Shown: one piece after another, positions 52,636 through 60,753 of the stretch | Layout: each line of letters opens with the position of its first letter | Numbering within the stretch: position 1 is the stretch's first letter | Source of the DNA: Hyphomicrobium sp. | GTDB taxonomy: Bacteria > Pseudomonadota > Alphaproteobacteria > Rhizobiales > Hyphomicrobiaceae | Reading direction: 5' to 3' | Assembly (NCBI RefSeq): GCF_019753045.1 | Contig: NZ_JAIELN010000012.1 | Location: forward strand, 62,001-126,000 | DNA length: 64,000 bases | Program-made: the position numbers and the translations under genes | The notes under the pieces: generated by a model | Database searches by the model: none | Told to the model about the DNA's origin: nothing | The model's input: only the letters and a program-made list of their open reading frames with translations

Positions 52636-52678
52636 TGCGCACGGCGACTCCGCTTCGCGGAGCCGGCCGCCGTGCGCG
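52636..52678. repeat. GC-rich palindromic element, single copy
   Basis: A hairpin with outer arms tgcgcacggcg and cgccgtgcgc and an inner ctccgc-ttc-gcggag stem fills the gap between two convergent genes. It is closely related in sequence and layout to the three tandem units at 57273-57446, including the shared core gagccggccg. It may act as a bidirectional transcript end. Confidence 0.75.
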
Positions 52679-52683
52679 AAATG

Positions 52684-54246
52684 CTACTCCCGCGTCAGGC
52701 CCTTGGCGGCAAGCTCTTCGAGATACTCGCCCCAGCGCTGATCCTTCTCGCGGCCAATGAGGTGCAGATAGCCCCACGTATAAAGCCCCGTGTTGTGGCC
52801 GTCGTCGAAGGCGATGCGCGTCGCGTAGTTCCCGATAGGCGTCATCCCCGTGATCTTGACGTTCTTCTTTCTCGGCACGGTGATGCGCTGCGACGGCGTG
52901 TGTCCCTGGACTTCGGCGGAAGGACTGACGACGCGCAGGAATTCAGCCGGCAGCTCGAACGTGCGACCGTCGGGAAATGCTGCCTTCAGCGTTTTTCCGC
53001 CGTCGATCAGTTCGAGTAGTGGCGGCGGCGTCAGCGTGCCTTTGGCGCGCTCGACTTCCGTCCACGCGCGTGCAGCCAATTCGCGGAAAATTCCGGCGTG
53101 TACGCTATCGGGCGCTGCGACCGTCACGGGCTTGCCGCTATCCGACATCTCACGGATATCCATATGCAGCGGCACTTCGCCGAGGAACGGCACGCCGAAC
53201 TTTGCCGCTTCCTCGCGCGCGCCGCCGTGGCCGAACACATCCGAGCGCTCTCCGCACTTCGGGCAGAGGAAGTAGCTCATGTTTTCGATGATGCCGAGGA
53301 TCGGCACCTCGACGCGCTTGAACATCGCGATGCCTTTGCGGGCGTCGATCAGCGCGAGGTCTTGCGGTGTCGAGACGATCACGGCGCCGGATAGCGGAAC
53401 GCTCTGCGAGATCGTCAACTGCACGTCGCCGGTGCCGGGCGGCATATCGATAACCAGGACGTCGAGATCGCCGGTGGTACCTGCCCAATCGGTATCTCGC
53501 AGCATCTGTCCCAGCGCCGACACGACCATCGGCCCGCGCCAGACGACGGGCGTTCCTTCGTCGACGAGAAATCCCATCGACATGACTTTCAGGCCCCAGC
53601 CTTCAAGAGGCTTGATGACCTTGCCGTTGCTGACCGTCGGTTTCCCGGTGATGCCGAGCAAGCGCGGTTGTGAAGGTCCATAGATATCGGCGTCGACGAT
53701 GCCGACTTTCAATCCGATCGCCTGGAAGCCGAGCGCAAGATTGACCGCGACCGTCGATTTGCCGACGCCGCCCTTGCCCGAGGCGACCGCGATGACATGC
53801 TTGACGCCAGGAATGGCTTGCGTTTTCGCGGCGGCGCTTGCTCCGGCCGCAGCTTGGCGCGGACCTGCCGCATCGCCGGTCGCGCCTTTGGCGCGCGCCT
53901 CTTGCACGCGTGGGTGCTCGGGACGGGGGCCCGACATGGCTTTGATCCCACCAGCCGGCGCTCGCGGCGGCGGCGGAGCCTGTCGCGATTGTCCGCCCTG
54001 GGCCTCGGCGGTCAGAACTGCCGTCACGCCGGTGACGCCTGCGATATCAGCCACGACCTTCTCGGCGGCGAGGCGCAGCTGCTCGAGCTCCTCGGCGCGG
54101 CTCGCCGGAATCGTGATCGAGAAATAGGGGTGGTCGTCCTTGATGAAGATCTCGGACACGAGACCAAGATCAACGATGTTGCTTTCGAGGTCTGGACCTT
54201 TGACCCGACGCAGGGCGGCAAGCACCTGTGTCTTATCGACTGGCAT
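52684..54246 (-). CDS. mrp: Mrp/NBP35-family Fe-S cluster carrier fused to a DUF971 domain
   Basis: 520 residues from the ATG at 54246 (GGGAG upstream). Domains: DUF59/MIP18-like at 1-75; an Ala/Pro/Gly-rich linker at 80-145; a P-loop NTPase from about 145 with AVASGKGGVGKSTVAVNLAL, VDADIYGPSQPRLLG, VIDMPPGTGDVQLT and the cluster-binding CPKC in MSYFLCPKCGERS. After residue 400 comes DUF971 (LIDGGKTLKAAFPDGRTFELPAEF, then PIGNYATRIAFDDGHNTGLYTW). DUF971 is usually a separate small protein or the N-terminus of gamma-butyrobetaine hydroxylase. Expected role: ATP-dependent assembly or transfer of Fe-S clusters in the cytosol. Divergent from mobA. Confidence 0.92.
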   Translation of the reverse strand: MPVDKTQVLAALRRVKGPDLESNIVDLGLVSEIFIKDDHPYFSITIPASRAEELEQLRLAAEKVVADIAGVTGVTAVLTAEAQGGQSRQAPPPPRAPAGGIKAMSGPRPEHPRVQEARAKGATGDAAGPRQAAAGASAAAKTQAIPGVKHVIAVASGKGGVGKSTVAVNLALGFQAIGLKVGIVDADIYGPSQPRLLGITGKPTVSNGKVIKPLEGWGLKVMSMGFLVDEGTPVVWRGPMVVSALGQMLRDTDWAGTTGDLDVLVIDMPPGTGDVQLTISQSVPLSGAVIVSTPQDLALIDARKGIAMFKRVEVPILGIIENMSYFLCPKCGERSDVFGHGGAREEAAKFGVPFLGEVPLHMDIREMSDSGKPVTVAAPDSVHAGIFRELAARAWTEVERAKGTLTPPPLLELIDGGKTLKAAFPDGRTFELPAEFLRVVSPSAEVQGHTPSQRITVPRKKNVKITGMTPIGNYATRIAFDDGHNTGLYTWGYLHLIGREKDQRWGEYLEELAAKGLTRE

Positions 54247-54402
54247 GAGCGTCTCCCGGGGCGCCGAAGCAGCGCCAATTTCTATCCGCGCGATATAAGT
54301 CCGGGCGGCAACGGTGGAAAGGTACAATGTGGCGGCTAAACCGCCCGAGCCCAAATATTCCCGCGACTTGCGCGCTCCCAGCCAGAACCCTAATCGTTGC
54401 GC

Positions 54403-55035
54403 ATGCCTAATTCCGACCAGATCCTCGGCGTCATTCTTGCGGGAGGCCGCTCCCGACGTTTCGGCGGCGGCGACAAGGGGCTTGCCGATCTCGGGGGGCT
54501 GCCGATCCTTGCACACGTCATCGCGCGGTTTCGCCCCCAGGTTGGCCGGCTTGTCCTCAACGTCAACGGCGACCCGAAGCGGTTCGCTGCTTATGGGCTC
54601 GAAACGATTTCGGATGAAGAAAATCCGGAGCTTGGTCCCCTCAGCGGACTTCTCGCGGCTATGGATTGGGCGACGCGGCATGCGCCTCAGTACGTTGCGA
54701 TCGCTACCGTTTCTGCCGACGTTCCGTTCCTGCCGGACGATCTCGTGGCGCGGCTCGACGCAAGCCGGGGTGACGGTGTCGCGATTGCGACGTCCGGAGA
54801 CCGCCGTCATCCGACGATCGCCGTTTGGCCGACGAGTCTCAGGCAAACAATTGCGGAAGCTCTCGACAAGCGTGCTTTGAGCGTCGACAGGCTCGCGGCG
54901 CATCTCAATGCTGTTGCGGTCGCCTTTCCGATGGGCAACATTCAGCATGCGAACGTCGACCCTTTTTTCAACATCAATACGCCTGACGATCTTTCAACAG
55001 CCCGCGCACTCCTCGCCGGATCCACAGAAGGATAA
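54403..55035 (+). CDS. mobA: Molybdenum cofactor guanylyltransferase MobA
   Basis: 210 residues from the ATG at 54403 (MPNSDQILGV). It attaches GMP to Mo-molybdopterin to give the bis-MGD precursor. The GTP-binding start VILAGGRSRRFGGGDKGLADLGG and the later NVNGDPKRFAAYGLETISDE and VSADVPFLPDDLVARL are the family motifs. Length fits (190-215). It sits 6 bp before mobB and close to moaA. The IorAB hydroxylase in this window would need the cytosine form of the cofactor, made by a different enzyme not seen here. Confidence 0.93.
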   Translation: MPNSDQILGVILAGGRSRRFGGGDKGLADLGGLPILAHVIARFRPQVGRLVLNVNGDPKRFAAYGLETISDEENPELGPLSGLLAAMDWATRHAPQYVAIATVSADVPFLPDDLVARLDASRGDGVAIATSGDRRHPTIAVWPTSLRQTIAEALDKRALSVDRLAAHLNAVAVAFPMGNIQHANVDPFFNINTPDDLSTARALLAGSTEG

Positions 55036-55041
55036 AAAGCC

Positions 55042-55593
55042 TTGGGCAAAGAATTTCGATTTTCTCATTCATTGCCGCTGTTCGGCGTTGCGGGCTGGTC
55101 GAATTCGGGCAAGACGACGTTGATCGAAAAGCTGACGAGGCATTTTGCGGGTCAAGGACTTCGCGTCGCGACGATCAAGCATACGCATCACAAGTTCGAT
55201 ATCGACGCGCCAGGAAGCGATACGGCCCGGCATCGCGCTGCGGGCGCGGCTGAGACGGCGATCGTCTCGGGGTCGCGCGTTGCTGTGATCGAGGAAATCG
55301 AATCCGCCGGCGAGCCCGCACTCGAAGCCGTGGCGGCGCGGCTCAATCCTTCGGACATCATTCTCGTCGAGGGCTACAAGTCAGCGAACATCCCGAAGAT
55401 CGAAGTCCGGCGGGCGGCCGTCGCACCCGAAAAGCTGTTGGCGCCGACGGATCCGCTCGTTCTCGCCATTGCGGCCGATTACGAGGTCGATGCGCACGGC
55501 AAGCCCGTGTTCGATCTCAACGACATCGATGGCATCGCCGCGCTGATCGTCAGGACGCTCGGCCCATTCAATCGCGTCCAGCAACGGGCTTAA
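55042..55593 (+). CDS. mobB: Molybdopterin-guanine dinucleotide biosynthesis protein MobB
   Basis: 183 residues from a TTG at 55042, with AGAAGGA about 9 nt upstream. A GTPase that assists MobA. The P-loop is GVAGWSNSGKTTLIEKLTRHF; the MobB motifs TIKHTHHKFDIDAPGSDTARH and DIILVEGYKSANIPKIEVRR follow. Length is typical. Second gene of the mobAB pair; the stop is followed by a perfect 14-bp palindrome (55594-55607), which may mark the transcript end. Confidence 0.94.
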   Translation: MGKEFRFSHSLPLFGVAGWSNSGKTTLIEKLTRHFAGQGLRVATIKHTHHKFDIDAPGSDTARHRAAGAAETAIVSGSRVAVIEEIESAGEPALEAVAARLNPSDIILVEGYKSANIPKIEVRRAAVAPEKLLAPTDPLVLAIAADYEVDAHGKPVFDLNDIDGIAALIVRTLGPFNRVQQRA

Positions 55594-55603
55594 GTGAGCC
55601 GGC

Positions 55604-55729
55604 TCACGAATGGCCGCTGAAGCTCGAAAAGGTCCGGAGCAGCTCGCTATTCAGGAAGGTCAAAACGAGCAGCCAGATCACGGATGCCGTGATGAACCCG
55701 AGCACGAAGTAAGCCGCCGGACTTTTCAT
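55604..55729 (-). CDS. Small single-span membrane protein between mobB and moaA
   Basis: 41 residues from the ATG at 55729, with GGGAGGAAA upstream, a strong ribosome binding site. One hydrophobic span (residues 6-27, AYFVLGFITASVIWLLVLTF) is followed by a short polar tail (NSELLRTFSSFSGHS). No family recognised. It runs antisense between the two Moco genes, so it is unlikely to be in their operon. Confidence 0.55.
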   Translation of the reverse strand: MKSPAAYFVLGFITASVIWLLVLTFLNSELLRTFSSFSGHS

Positions 55730-55826
55730 ATTTTTTCCTCCCGTAGGGACCTTAATACGGTTTAAGACAACCTGACGCGAGTGCCGAGCTTGCCCTTGGC
55801 GCTCGAAGGTACGATATGGAAGCGAC

Positions 55827-56876
55827 ATGGCCTCTTCCGGAGATGCTTTGATGCCGGGCGACGTTGCCCAAACCGCCGATACGCCTCTGATCGATCCCTA
55901 TGGCAGGAGCATCGAGTATTTGCGCGTGTCCGTGACGGATCGGTGCGATTTCCGCTGCGTCTACTGCATGACCGAGCACATGACGTTTCTGCCGAAACGG
56001 GATCTTCTGTCGCTTGAGGAACTCGACCGGTTGTGCGGGGCATTCATCCGGCGCGGCGTCAAGAAGTTGCGTATCACAGGCGGCGAGCCGCTTGTGCGCC
56101 GCAACATACTTTGGCTGTTCCGGGCGCTCGGCCGCCACCTCGAAACGGGTGCGCTCGAAGAGCTGACGCTGACGACGAACGCGAGCCAGCTCGAAAAATA
56201 TGCGAGCGAACTTTATTCCGCAGGCGTGCGGCGGATCAACGTCTCCCTCGACACGCTCGATCCGGTCAAGTTCAAGGCAGTGACCCGCTGGGGCGATCTC
56301 GGGACCGTGCTTCGCGGCGTCGACGCTGCGGAGGCTGCCGGTATACACGTCAAATTCAACGCCGTGGCGCTCAAGGGGATCAACGAAGACGAGATCGAGA
56401 GCCTCGTTCGGTTCGCGCATGGCCGCGGCGCCGATTTGACCCTCATCGAGACTATGCCGCTCGGCGATATCGGCGAAGACCGGACGGACCAATACCTGCC
56501 GCTGTCGATCGTGCGCGCGCGGCTCATGGATCGGCTAACGTTAGAAGACAATCCCTATCGAACGGGCGGCCCTGCGCGCTACGTGACCGTCAAGGAGACG
56601 GGCGGTCGTCTCGGCTTCATTACCCCGCTCACACATAATTTCTGCGAAAGCTGCAACCGCGTGCGCGTGACGTGCACGGGTCAGCTCTACATGTGCCTCG
56701 GCCAGGAAGACGACGCGGACTTGCGCGCGCCGCTCAGGGCTTCTCCCGACGACGCGGCACTCGACGCCGCCATCGTCGAAGCCATCTCGCGCAAGCCCAA
56801 GGGCCACGACTTCATTATCGACCGGCGCACCAAGAAGCCTTCGGTCCGTCGCCATATGAGCGTGACCGGCGGTTGA
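55827..56876 (+). CDS. moaA: GTP 3',8-cyclase MoaA (radical SAM)
   Basis: 349 residues from the ATG at 55827, with GGAAG 5 nt upstream. First step of molybdenum cofactor synthesis. The N-terminal radical-SAM cluster is C-x3-C-x2-C in [16 protein letters not shown] (about residue 40-47). The MoaA-specific C-terminal cluster is in [19 protein letters not shown] (about residues 271-289). The family's terminal Gly-Gly (SVTGG) is intact. GGEPLVRR is the usual SAM-binding GGE. Grouped with mobA and mobB; moaC, moaD, moaE and moeA are not in the window. Confidence 0.96.
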   Translation: MASSGDALMPGDVAQTADTPLIDPYGRSIEYLRVSVTDRCDFRCVYCMTEHMTFLPKRDLLSLEELDRLCGAFIRRGVKKLRITGGEPLVRRNILWLFRALGRHLETGALEELTLTTNASQLEKYASELYSAGVRRINVSLDTLDPVKFKAVTRWGDLGTVLRGVDAAEAAGIHVKFNAVALKGINEDEIESLVRFAHGRGADLTLIETMPLGDIGEDRTDQYLPLSIVRARLMDRLTLEDNPYRTGGPARYVTVKETGGRLGFITPLTHNFCESCNRVRVTCTGQLYMCLGQEDDADLRAPLRASPDDAALDAAIVEAISRKPKGHDFIIDRRTKKPSVRRHMSVTGG

Positions 56877-56892
56877 TCCGCTGCATATCCAA

Positions 56893-57255
56893 TCAGGCAA
56901 GCACGCTTTTCACGACCTGCTTGATCTGATCGAGCGTGAAGGGCTTCGAGATCGACAGCAGCCGGCGGACTCGGAGGCGCGCCGCGCGCTCGAGCTGGTC
57001 CGTAAAGCCCGACATCAATACGACCGCGAGCGCGGGCTTCATGGCGAGCGCCTTTTCGGCCAGCGAAATGCCGTCAAGCTGGGGCATATCCACGTCAGTG
57101 ATGAGGATGTCGTAGACGGCACCGTTGGCGCCGAGCGACTCAAGTGCTTCGACGCCGTCCTGGGTGACATGAACCGTGTGGCCGTCGGAACTTAATGCCC
57201 GTCGCACGAGGTCGCGGATCGCGGCATCGTCGTCTGCGAGCAGGATCGTCGCCAT
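56893..57255 (-). CDS. cpdR: Single-domain response regulator, CpdR-like
   Basis: 120-residue receiver domain only. The acidic pair is in ILLADDDAAIRDLVRRAL, the phosphoacceptor Asp in YDILITDVDMPQLDGI (about residue 54), the Thr/Ser position in VVLMSGFTDQ, and the Lys in ISKPFTLDQIK. In Caulobacter and relatives CpdR is phosphorylated by the CckA-ChpT relay and, unphosphorylated, primes ClpXP to degrade cell-cycle proteins. The match in length and C-terminus is good but short receivers are easy to confuse, so the symbol is provisional. It is convergent with moaA and adjacent to palindromic repeats in its upstream region. Confidence 0.8.
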   Translation of the reverse strand: MATILLADDDAAIRDLVRRALSSDGHTVHVTQDGVEALESLGANGAVYDILITDVDMPQLDGISLAEKALAMKPALAVVLMSGFTDQLERAARLRVRRLLSISKPFTLDQIKQVVKSVLA

Positions 57256-57272
57256 CTACCGCCCCCCTCTTT

Positions 57273-57446
57273 CTAGTTTGCGCATGACGACTCGCGTTCC
57301 GCGAGCCGGCCGTCATGCGCGGAAAGAACCCTAGTTTGCGCATGGCGACCCGTGTTCCGCGAGCCGGCCGTCATGCGCGGTAAGAACCCTAGTTTGCGCA
57401 TGGCGACCCGTGTTCCGCGAGCCGGCCGTCATGCGCGGAAAGAAAC
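57273..57446. repeat. Three tandem 58-bp palindromic repeats
   Basis: Units begin at 57273, 57331 and 57389, spaced exactly 58 bp. Each contains a hairpin: gcgcatgrcgacycgygttc paired with gcgagccggccgtcatgcgc, followed by ggaaagaaccctagttt or a close variant. Copies differ at only a few bases. They fill the gap between the 3' end of hpt and the start of the CpdR-like gene. A related single hairpin sits at 52636-52678. This is a REP-like element family; I see no transposase beside it. Confidence 0.9.
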
Positions 57447-57460
57447 CCCTCATTCCAATT

Positions 57461-58003
57461 CTAGTCGACGAGGCGGCCCACGAAAGGCAGCTCCCTGTAG
57501 CGGTGCGCGACGTCCATGCCATAGCCCACGACAAACACGTTCGGGCATTCGAAAGCACAATAGTCCGGTTCAATCGATACGGCGCGCGGGGCCTTCTTGT
57601 CGAGCAATACGCACGTTTCTATGCGGGTTGCCCCGCGGGCCGAAATCAAATCCTTGGCGAAAGCCAGCGTGCGGCCCGAGTCAAGGACATCGTCGATCAG
57701 GATGACGTGGCGGTTCTGAACGTCGAGATCCAGGTCGCGCAGGATCGACACCTGGCCCAAAGATTCCCGGCTTTTCCGATAGCTCGAAAGTGTCAGGAAA
57801 TCGACTTCGGGGGCGAGGCCCGCAGCGTAGAGCGCCCTCAACAAATCGGCCGCGAAGACGAAGCTGCCCTTCAGAACGGGTACAACCAGAAGATTTTCAG
57901 GCGCCTTGGCGGTGATTTCGGCGGCAAGCACCCGGAGGCGGGCCTGAATATCCTCAGCGGAAAAGATCGTTTCGATGGTTTGTTTCGCGTTTGAATCGGG
58001 CAT
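57461..58003 (-). CDS. hpt: Hypoxanthine phosphoribosyltransferase
   Basis: 180 residues. Purine salvage enzyme that makes IMP or GMP from the free base and PRPP. The PRPP motif is VILIDDVLDSGRTLAFAKDL (about residues 103-122), the pyrophosphate loop VVPVLKGSFVFAADLL near residue 43, and the base-contact segment LDKKAPRAVSIEPDYCAFECPNVFVVGYGMD. Length and motifs are typical. Same strand as the CpdR-like gene, but the repeat array lies between. Divergent from ftsE. Confidence 0.95.
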   Translation of the reverse strand: MPDSNAKQTIETIFSAEDIQARLRVLAAEITAKAPENLLVVPVLKGSFVFAADLLRALYAAGLAPEVDFLTLSSYRKSRESLGQVSILRDLDLDVQNRHVILIDDVLDSGRTLAFAKDLISARGATRIETCVLLDKKAPRAVSIEPDYCAFECPNVFVVGYGMDVAHRYRELPFVGRLVD

Positions 58004-58171
58004 TTATTTATTCCTAGTCGTTCAGAGCGACCGGGTATCCGGAACCCTGAAGGATCTTGTGTACACGACTGCGCCACAATCGTAATCGATTGATCATTGT
58101 GTCCGCCACGTGTCTATACGCGTCGGGCATTGCAAACTGCTCCGAATATCCACTGCCAAGGCAAATTCCTC

Positions 58172-58828
58172 TTGATTCGCTTGACGAATGTCGGACTGAA
58201 ATACGACAGAGGACCCGAGGTGCTGCAGGATGTGACATTCCATCTGCGGCCGGGTTCCTTTCACTTTTTGCATGGCGAATCCGGAGCGGGAAAATCATCG
58301 CTGCTCCGGCTGATGTTCATGTCGCTCCATCCCAACCGCGGCGAAATCCGCATGTTCGGCGAAGACGTCACGAAGGTCAGGCCGCAAAAGCGCGCCCAGA
58401 TGCGGCGGCGCATCGGCATCGTGTTCCAAGATTTCAGACTGCTGGACCATCTCACCGTTTGGGAAAACGTCGCACTTCCTCTCCAGGTCGTCGGCAAGAA
58501 GCCTTCCGACTACCGCGAGGATGTGACGGACCTGTTGCAATGGGTTGGTCTGGGTGACCGGATGTATGTTAATCCGTCCGTTCTTTCGGGCGGCGAGAAG
58601 CAGCGGGCGGCCATCGCACGGGCGGTCATCGGCAAGCCGGAAGTGCTGCTCGCCGACGAGCCGACGGGTAACGTCGATCCGCAAATGGCGCGACGCCTGC
58701 TCCGGCTTTTCGTCGAGTTGAACAGACTCGGTACCTCCGTCGTGATCGCGACGCACGATCATCAGCTGATGCGGCAGTTCAAGGCGCCGCGCATTGAGGT
58801 GCACAAGGGCCATGTCCGGATCATCTAG
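58172..58828 (+). CDS. ftsE: Cell-division ABC transporter ATPase FtsE
   Basis: 218 residues from a TTG at 58172 (LIRLTNVGLKYDRGPEVL read as Met-Ile-Arg), the position that matches the family start; an ATG 75 bp earlier would add an atypical lead. Walker A is FLHGESGAGKSSLLRLMF, the signature NPSVLSGGEKQRAAIARAVI, Walker B VLLADEPTGNVD, and the switch His lies in IATHDHQLM. FtsEX controls peptidoglycan hydrolysis at the division site. The gene overlaps ftsX by 17 bp. Confidence 0.94.
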   Translation: MIRLTNVGLKYDRGPEVLQDVTFHLRPGSFHFLHGESGAGKSSLLRLMFMSLHPNRGEIRMFGEDVTKVRPQKRAQMRRRIGIVFQDFRLLDHLTVWENVALPLQVVGKKPSDYREDVTDLLQWVGLGDRMYVNPSVLSGGEKQRAAIARAVIGKPEVLLADEPTGNVDPQMARRLLRLFVELNRLGTSVVIATHDHQLMRQFKAPRIEVHKGHVRII

Positions 58829-59924
58829 CCGCTTTCCCGGACGCGTCGAGCCAGCGATGCCGCTGCCGGGGTATGAGTCTTACGACGACCCGACCACGGG
58901 CGTGACCGCGCGCACCGCAGGCTATCCTCCGCAATATGGAGACACCGAACCCGCGGTGACAGCGGACGATCCGCAACGCAGTCTCAAACCTCCCGCACGT
59001 GACCGCGACAGCGCGCGCAAAATGAAGGTGACGGCTCCGGTCGTGCCGCCGGGCTCGGTCACCGGCCGATCACTGACGCTCGTCATCGGGATCATGTGCT
59101 TTCTCGCCTGCCTGACGTCGGGCGCCGTTTGGATGATCAAGGAATCGTCCGATGCCTGGCTGAACGACATCGCCAGCGAGGTCACCGTGCAGGTCATTCC
59201 GCAAGAGAATGGCAATATCGATAAAGCCGTTGCCGATGTCGTCGGCTTTCTGCAAAAGCAGCGCGGCATCGCCAACGTCAAGGCATTGAGCCTCGATCAA
59301 TCGGCGGAGCTTCTGCAGCCTTGGCTCGGCTCGACGGACGCGTTGAAGTCACTTCCGGTACCCCGCTTAATCGCCGTCGAGGTCAACCGGACCGACCCGC
59401 CGGATCTCACCGAGATCGGAACTGCTCTCGGCCGTGATTTCAAAGGCGCTTCGCTCGACGATCACCGCCGTTGGCAGCAGCAGATCCGGGCCGTCACACG
59501 ATCTTTGGCACTGGGTGGTATCGCGATCCTTGTGCTCGTCGGGGCGGCAACCACAGCAATCATCGTATCGGCGACACGCAGCGCGATGGCCTCGAATCGA
59601 GAAATCGTCGAGGTGCTCCATTTCGTCGGCGCCACCGACAAATTCATTGCCCGAGAATTCGAGAAACATTTCTTGAGACTCGGGATAAAGGCAGGGATCG
59701 TCGGCGCAAGTTGCGCAATGCTTGTTTTCATTTGCATGCCGGCGATAACCGAGATGCTGGGGGGCGGCGCCGTCAGTGCCGTGGAAATGCAACGCCTGAT
59801 CGGTACCGGGGCGCTCGACTCGCTCGGTTACATCATTCTGGGACTTGTCGTCGTAACCATAGCCGGCCTTTGCATGGTGACATCCCGCGTCGGCGTTTAT
59901 CGCATCCTGAATGGACAGCACTAA
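58812..59924 (+). CDS. ftsX: Cell-division ABC transporter permease FtsX
   Basis: 370 residues from the ATG at 58812, preceded by AAGGG and overlapping ftsE. Membrane partner of FtsE that links ATP hydrolysis to periplasmic amidase activation. A 75-residue disordered cytosolic lead is followed by the first helix (LTLVIGIMCFLACLTSGAVW), the extracellular domain (ASEVTVQVIPQENGNIDKAV), then three helices starting GGIAILVLVGAATTAIIVSAT, with NREIVEVLHFVGATDKFIAREFEKHFL between them, a strong FtsX signature. The N-terminal lead is longer than in E. coli but common in this order. Confidence 0.94.
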   Translation: MSGSSSRFPGRVEPAMPLPGYESYDDPTTGVTARTAGYPPQYGDTEPAVTADDPQRSLKPPARDRDSARKMKVTAPVVPPGSVTGRSLTLVIGIMCFLACLTSGAVWMIKESSDAWLNDIASEVTVQVIPQENGNIDKAVADVVGFLQKQRGIANVKALSLDQSAELLQPWLGSTDALKSLPVPRLIAVEVNRTDPPDLTEIGTALGRDFKGASLDDHRRWQQQIRAVTRSLALGGIAILVLVGAATTAIIVSATRSAMASNREIVEVLHFVGATDKFIAREFEKHFLRLGIKAGIVGASCAMLVFICMPAITEMLGGGAVSAVEMQRLIGTGALDSLGYIILGLVVVTIAGLCMVTSRVGVYRILNGQH

Positions 59925-60108
59925 CGGCGAGCACGGCAAAACGTAGATCTCGACCGCGTGCTAAGCCGCCCGATTTCGTGTAGGGCAAAGCCCGGCCGGA
60001 GCCGCGAGGTGGCTGCGTGGGACGTCCAAATCGGTTACACTTCGACGGTGAGCGACGGCAGATAGACAGGCGATCCGAACAGGCGACACGAACAAGTACA
60101 TTCCGCAA

Positions 60109-60753
60109 ATGAAAATGTTCTCACACGCAATCATTGTCCTGCTGGCGCTCGGCGCGGCCGCGCTGGCATTTGGATTCGTGCTGTTTGCGGTTTCGGTCAC
60201 CCGGGATGATGCTGCCGATTTGGACAAGGCCGATGGCATCGTCGTGCTGACCGGCGGCGACAACCGGATCGAGGCTGGTGCCAAGCTTATGAGCGAAGGG
60301 CGTGCCAAGCGCATGCTCATTTCTGGCGTCAATCGCAAGGTCAGTCGCGAAGAGATGCAGCGGATCGTGCGAATCGACAACAAGGTTTTCAATTGCTGCG
60401 TCGATCTCGGATACGAAGCGCTCGACACGGTCGGCAATGCCGACGAGACGAGGACCTGGGCCAATACGAACGGCTACACGAAGCTGATCGTCGTGACCTC
60501 GCGCTATCACATGCCGCGCAGTCTTGCGGAGCTGGCTCTCGTCATGCCGGGTGTCACGCTACTGCCATATGCGGTCACTCCGAAGCGCTTCCCTGAGACA
60601 GCGTGGTGGCTGCACGTCGCGACGACGAGAGTGCTGCTATCCGAATATCTGAAATTTCTCCCGGCCGTCGCTCGCCTCACGGCGCAGCGCGTCATCGATT
60701 GGCGCGACGGGCAATCGGTCGCGATCATGCCACAGAAGCGCGCCGATGGCTGA
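60109..60753 (+). CDS. YdcF/DUF218-family envelope protein
   Basis: 214 residues. One N-terminal hydrophobic segment (residues 7-29) anchors it in the inner membrane, the rest lying in the periplasm. DUF218 marks: GIVVLTGGDNRIEAGAKLM, RMLISGVNR, NADETRTWANTNGYTKLIVVTSRYHMPRSLAEL. Members include SanA and ElyC, tied to envelope and peptidoglycan-lipid homeostasis; the reaction is not established. In many Hyphomicrobiales it follows ftsEX and precedes plsC, as here. Its last 8 bp overlap plsC. Confidence 0.9.
   Translation: MKMFSHAIIVLLALGAAALAFGFVLFAVSVTRDDAADLDKADGIVVLTGGDNRIEAGAKLMSEGRAKRMLISGVNRKVSREEMQRIVRIDNKVFNCCVDLGYEALDTVGNADETRTWANTNGYTKLIVVTSRYHMPRSLAELALVMPGVTLLPYAVTPKRFPETAWWLHVATTRVLLSEYLKFLPAVARLTAQRVIDWRDGQSVAIMPQKRADG

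Noticed and set aside
54247-54948. N-terminal extension of the Mrp protein
   Set aside because: The frame is open upstream to 54948 but overlaps mobA on the other strand; the ATG at 54246 has a good ribosome binding site and matches the DUF59 start.
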